From Scytalidium lignicola (Eukaryota; Ascomycota; Leotiomycetes): a DNA stretch of 64,000 bases. The notes under the pieces are model-generated. The model ran no database searches. It was not told the origin of the DNA and saw only the letters and a program-made list of their open reading frames with translations. A program made the position numbers and the translations under genes. Shown here in pieces: positions 60,286-64,000 of the stretch (its first letter is position 1; each line of letters opens with the position of its first letter). The stretch spans positions 1-64,000 of the forward strand of contig NCSJ02000167.1 of NCBI GenBank assembly GCA_002812745.2, in the 5' to 3' direction.

Positions 60286-61346
60286 ATACAAAGTGTGCAC
60301 CTACAAACTTCATATTGTTACTGTACATAATCAACCGTACGACACGATCGCGCTCTTACAGTAGTTTAGCAATATAAAATCTATTAATAGATAAATCATA
60401 TATTTATATCTACATACATGTAGCTTACATCCGTCTATTTACATTGTGATTGATTACTAGGTGTTTATATCTATCTACATAAGGTGCTGGTAGATATATC
60501 ACGTGGAACCGGAAGGGTGCAAAGCATTCCCTTACGAAGAATAAGTTTTGCTTATAAATATTAGATTATCTTATAAACTACACTACCAAATTCTTCTTAC
60601 TGTCTTATAATCAACATACAACTGATTATTCGTTTTTTTATAATCATGCGTCTGTTGAACACAGATCCCAGAAGTGGACTATTTTGCAGATCCGGCTTCC
60701 GGAAGGTGAGGGCGTTGCTTCCGTACGTAACTTACAGCCATAGCGTAGCTGAGCGCAAGTAACCAATCACATGGTAGAGTGCGGTGGAATAAGAGGTGGA
60801 GAGGCTTGTATATTGCAGCTACTACGACTCCTACTATATATGGGGTCACATGATATGGGTACAAGATGTTCCTACCACAATGTAAGCTTGTACATGTACA
60901 ACTGAATATATTCTCGTATAACTGAACCATATTCAGCATATACTCATACTTCTTAAACTTAGAATTTCTTTTTTAAATATGTAATTCAAACTTGTTAAAT
61001 TTGTCATTCTTTTACTAAATAGCAGTTTAAATATATAATTGATGTCTTCCTTTTTTTTGAAAGTTGTACAGAAATGAAATAAAAAAAATAATCACTTGTT
61101 GACTTATGTTTATTCTGTTGTTTCACTTACTTCATGTTTAGCTGAACACTTATTTGTCAAGATATATCAGAAAAAGCTCATCGAGAAAGGCACTGGAGAA
61201 CTCATAAAATTTGCTATCATAGAGACAACCAAGCTGTCCACTCTCGCCGCTACGGAAGGTATACGACGCGCTATATATTCCAGATAAAAAACCTGAACAC
61301 TTTATAGATGTGAGTAGCCACCTCGAACTGCTCTACTGGATGAGAT
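60286..61346. other. Gene-free stretch
   Basis: Between the amine-oxidase remnant and the 3' end of the ACS transporter. A 63-codon frame at 61096-61287 (KKLIEKGTGELIKFAIIE) matches no known family. Confidence 0.4.
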
Positions 61347-63160
61347 TTACTTTGAGTAGTGGAAATGATCCTGCTCTCGGTCTGTTAGATCCAGAAACTC
61401 TTCGTTCCTCGCATATACATTCTCGCGTCCGCTCGCTATTAGCCTAGCTTCCTTGCGCTTGTTCAGCCATGTGAGATAGGCCCACAAGCCCAACGGCACA
61501 AAAGTAGTAGTCCCAAAAGTGATAATCATCGTCTTAAAACCTGTCGGGTACTTTGGAGCCTCAGTGGTTATGAAGAACTGTGGCCCAATGATGAAACCAG
61601 TGGCATACCCCAAAAACATGATGGCGTTGGTGATGGAGCGCTTGGTGTGTCCGGCGGTGTTGGAATTCACGAGGGCAAACTGCAGCGGCAGGCTTGCATT
61701 TGCGAAACCAGTAATGGCAAAAGCAGTCATCCGGCCTCTGATATTGTGATGCGGAAGGTAGTAGACAAGTGCGGCCCCGAAGAATCCTGGCAATGAAGTC
61801 GCAAGCTGCATGAAGCAGCGCATGTTGGGCCAGCGCCGAGTGACAAAGCCGGCAGTGAGGAGTGATATACACTCGGCGATTCCGCCAGGGATGAGCAGGA
61901 GGGAGCTGACAAAGTTGCTGAACCCCATATCTTCGATGATCAGGTTACCAAACTGCAGGTTTTGAAATCAGTTGATTGCTCTGGGAAAGGTTATATGGAA
62001 TGTATAGGGATTGAGGCTTACGAAAGAGACACCACTGTTCGGTACGACGCAGGAGATGGCGTAAAAGAACGAATAGTAGGTGAGTGGATCTTTGGCTGCC
62101 TCGATGAGTTGGTACTTCTTAAATTCTTTGCTGGCTACTCCTGTACGGTTTGCGCGCAGTCTCTCAACAGCAATCATCTTCTCCGTATCATTTAGAAAGT
62201 TGGCCTGGAAATCAAACCATCAGTTTTAAGTCCAATTGAACTTTATGCTACCATTTTGGAACAGCGTGCTTTGTGGAGGGTTACTTACGCTGAGAGGACT
62301 GTCCGGCATGAGACGAAGAAGGATTCCAGCCCAGACCAAGCCCATTATTCCATATATGATGAAGAACCATCTCCACGTTGCGATACCTGTATTAGTGATA
62401 TGACCTATGCCATATGCGACGAGCGACTGGATGATGATACCTAAGCCGTTGCCGCAAAACCAAAGTGTCATGCGCTGAGGTATTTCGTCTTTCTTGTACC
62501 ACATTCCCGTAATCAAAACGTAGGCTGGGGAGATGCCTCCTTCTACAAAGCCAAGGAAGAAGCGGCAGGTGAACAGTCCAGCGAAGTCTTTTGCTCCCGG
62601 GGTGCAAAACAGTACGATAGCCCAAGCTAACGCTGTGTAGCCGACGAACCGGCCGAGTGGCATCTTATTCAAGAGCATTCCTGCAATGGGCTGAAAGGCG
62701 AGGTAGCCAAAGTAGAATCCCGAGCTGGCCATGTAGTTAATGACGGGTGTTGCACACTGAAGATGGGAGTATTTAACTTACCTACACCAGGAGTACTGTT
62801 GGCCGACAAGGTGTAGGTTCTCTTTCAGGCCATAGACCTGACTCTGCGCCATGACGCTCTTGTCCATGTATTGTAACACATACGAGACAAACATCTAGCA
62901 ATGTTATTAAGAAATTGATCTTTGCCTTGGATGCATAAGTTTGTGTCGCCTACCAATGGCATAATTCGAGCGTCTATCTTTCTGAGGACCGCCTTGTCCT
63001 GCTCCTCTGTGAAGGTAAAGTCGTCGCCATGCTTCTCCACAAACCCAAGGGCCTCGTCGGCATGCTCATGAACAACTTCAGCGATCCCATAGCTGGTTGT
63101 TCGTGAAATCTCCGGCTCTCCACCCCCTCCTTTCTCGTCTATGTTCTTTTCACTGGCCAT
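61347..63160 (-). CDS. MFS transporter, ACS family (allantoate permease-like)
   Basis: A second anion:cation symporter, distinct from the one at 12.2 kb. Five exons (complement 62954-63160, 62782-62894, 62289-62724, 62022-62204, 61347-61952) give 514 residues in frame. The start was set at MASEKNIDEKGG, 8 codons inside the open frame. Motifs are KIDARIMPL before helix 1, VLQYMDKSVMAQ, then QYSWCSSGFYFGYLAFQP, restored by a 57-bp intron. FLGFVEGGISPAYVL and WRWFFIIYGIMGL follow. The typical ACS C-terminus ends LDLTDREQDHFHYSK. About 12 hydrophobic helices. It probably imports an organic anion or nitrogen source; the substrate is not readable. Intact. Confidence 0.9.
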
Positions 63161-63771
63161 CTTGAGAGTAGGCTGCTGTTGCACTGAAAACTGAGAACCG
63201 GGATCTTTTATATTTACGAGTAAATAGGAGCGCAGTCAGGTAAGGATCCCAATCCCACTCTATCCAGCATTATCACAGACATGGTTTATGATAAACTCCA
63301 CCCTGCCTTCCTTGGCGTATCAATGCAATGATCTACAGTTCTGATACCCAGAGAGATAAGGCCGGCCTTCTCTCGCAACTCTCCACAGAAGATAAACACC
63401 AGGATGATACCTTCATTACTTCGCCGTAGTAAGGTCTGCCGTCATCTGTTCCAACCCCGAAGACAGGTTCCTCGATTTTGGTGTACGGCATAAGTCCGAA
63501 ATGATAGGGAATTGCCGTTTTTGGTGCGCAAGTGCTCGTAGATGAACCGATCTAAGAGAGGTTTGAATTGTTTGCATGCTGATTGGTTGTGGCTAAACTT
63601 TGGTGGGATTTTGGGCGCGAATCTCCGTAGACAAGCAGACAAGTTATTGTTTCCTATCCCCCTATCTGTCTGCAAGTATGTCCCAAGTACCGGTATCCAG
63701 AAGTACTATAAGCCTCTAATCCCCATGGAGGATCGATATTGCCACTGCACACCCCCTTCCCGCTGCCCGGG
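63161..63771. other. Divergent region upstream of the ACS transporter
   Basis: Probably the transporter promoter. No further gene is seen before the PEX11-like fragment. Confidence 0.5.
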
Positions 63772-63960
63772 ATGGCCGCCGACGCCCTCATCTACCGTAC
63801 CACCCCATTTATCGCCACAACCATCGGCCACGACAAGCGCCTGGGCATCATCCAATACTTCTCCTGCTATTACGCCCGGTACCTCTGCCGCACAAACGGT
63901 TCCCCGGCCTACAGATGGGGTGCCAAAAGTCTTGATATACCCCCTGCTAGCGTAATGTAA
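63772..63960 (+). pseudogene. PEX11-like N-terminal fragment
   Basis: The frame starts MAADALIYRTTPFIATTIG, then HDKRLGIIQYFSCYYARYL and RTNGSP. This is the N-terminal amphipathic region of the peroxisome-division protein PEX11, usually starting MVADALIYHPT. A few residues after YR are missing compared with the family pattern, and similarity ends after RTN. The frame closes at 63960. It may be an exon of a gene continuing past the window or, more likely, a fragment. Confidence 0.5.
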
Positions 63961-64000
63961 ACTATCCACTCTTCAGGCCTAAAACAGCCGTTTTTTCCAT

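Noticed and set aside
61096..61287. 63-codon frame downstream of the ACS transporter
   Set aside because: No family match and no supporting exon context.

Overview
The window looks like an accessory, transposon-marked stretch of a filamentous ascomycete genome (Pezizomycotina). The gene content is typical of that group: a HET-domain gene, Zn2Cys6 regulators, major-facilitator (MFS) transporters, GH92, cytochrome P450, GMC oxidoreductase and Dabb proteins. Almost every gene is cut by short GT-AG introns (about 47-104 bp) that I could place so that the reading frame and family motifs are restored. Exact exon limits are given in the entries. They come from reading the sequence, not from transcripts.

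Layout. 1-1.0 kb is a mutated Copia retroelement 3' end with its LTR. A second, probably solo, LTR of the same family lies at 5.73-5.99 kb. Between them sit a broken ORF, the first exon of a lost monocarboxylate-type transporter, and a HET gene whose ZZ zinc finger only appears after splicing. 6-12 kb is gene-poor, with a palindromic MITE-like element and a decayed zinc-finger gene. 12-23 kb holds intact genes: an ACS-family transporter, a Zn2Cys6 factor, a multi-span membrane protein and a secreted GH92 alpha-mannosidase. 23-28 kb holds a mariner relic, a GNAT gene with one stop, and a flavin monooxygenase cut off by a 130-bp inverted copy of part of the GMC oxidoreductase gene found 24 kb away. 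A P450 follows at 29-30.6 kb. An apparently intact Tc1-type transposon (31.60-32.95 kb) and a TTAA-flanked MITE come next, then an F-box-like gene, a membrane-anchored unknown, a Dabb protein and an ADP-ribosylglycohydrolase-like remnant.

38.9-51.8 kb is the densest enzyme block: aldehyde dehydrogenase, M20 amidohydrolase, tRNA-Gly, DHA2-type efflux transporter, extended SDR reductase, a C2H2 plus Zn2Cys6 regulator and a secreted GMC oxidoreductase. It has the parts of a catabolic or tailoring cluster (regulator, exporter, oxidoreductases, hydrolase) but no polyketide synthase, peptide synthetase or terpene synthase. A joint pathway is only an inference. The right end has a gene-poor gap, a secreted alpha/beta hydrolase with a GC-AG intron, a decayed flavin amine oxidase, a second ACS transporter and a PEX11-like fragment.

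Two cautions. Three otherwise clean genes carry the same defect, one extra T in a T run. This fits homopolymer sequencing error better than real decay. Scattered single Ns also indicate a draft assembly.
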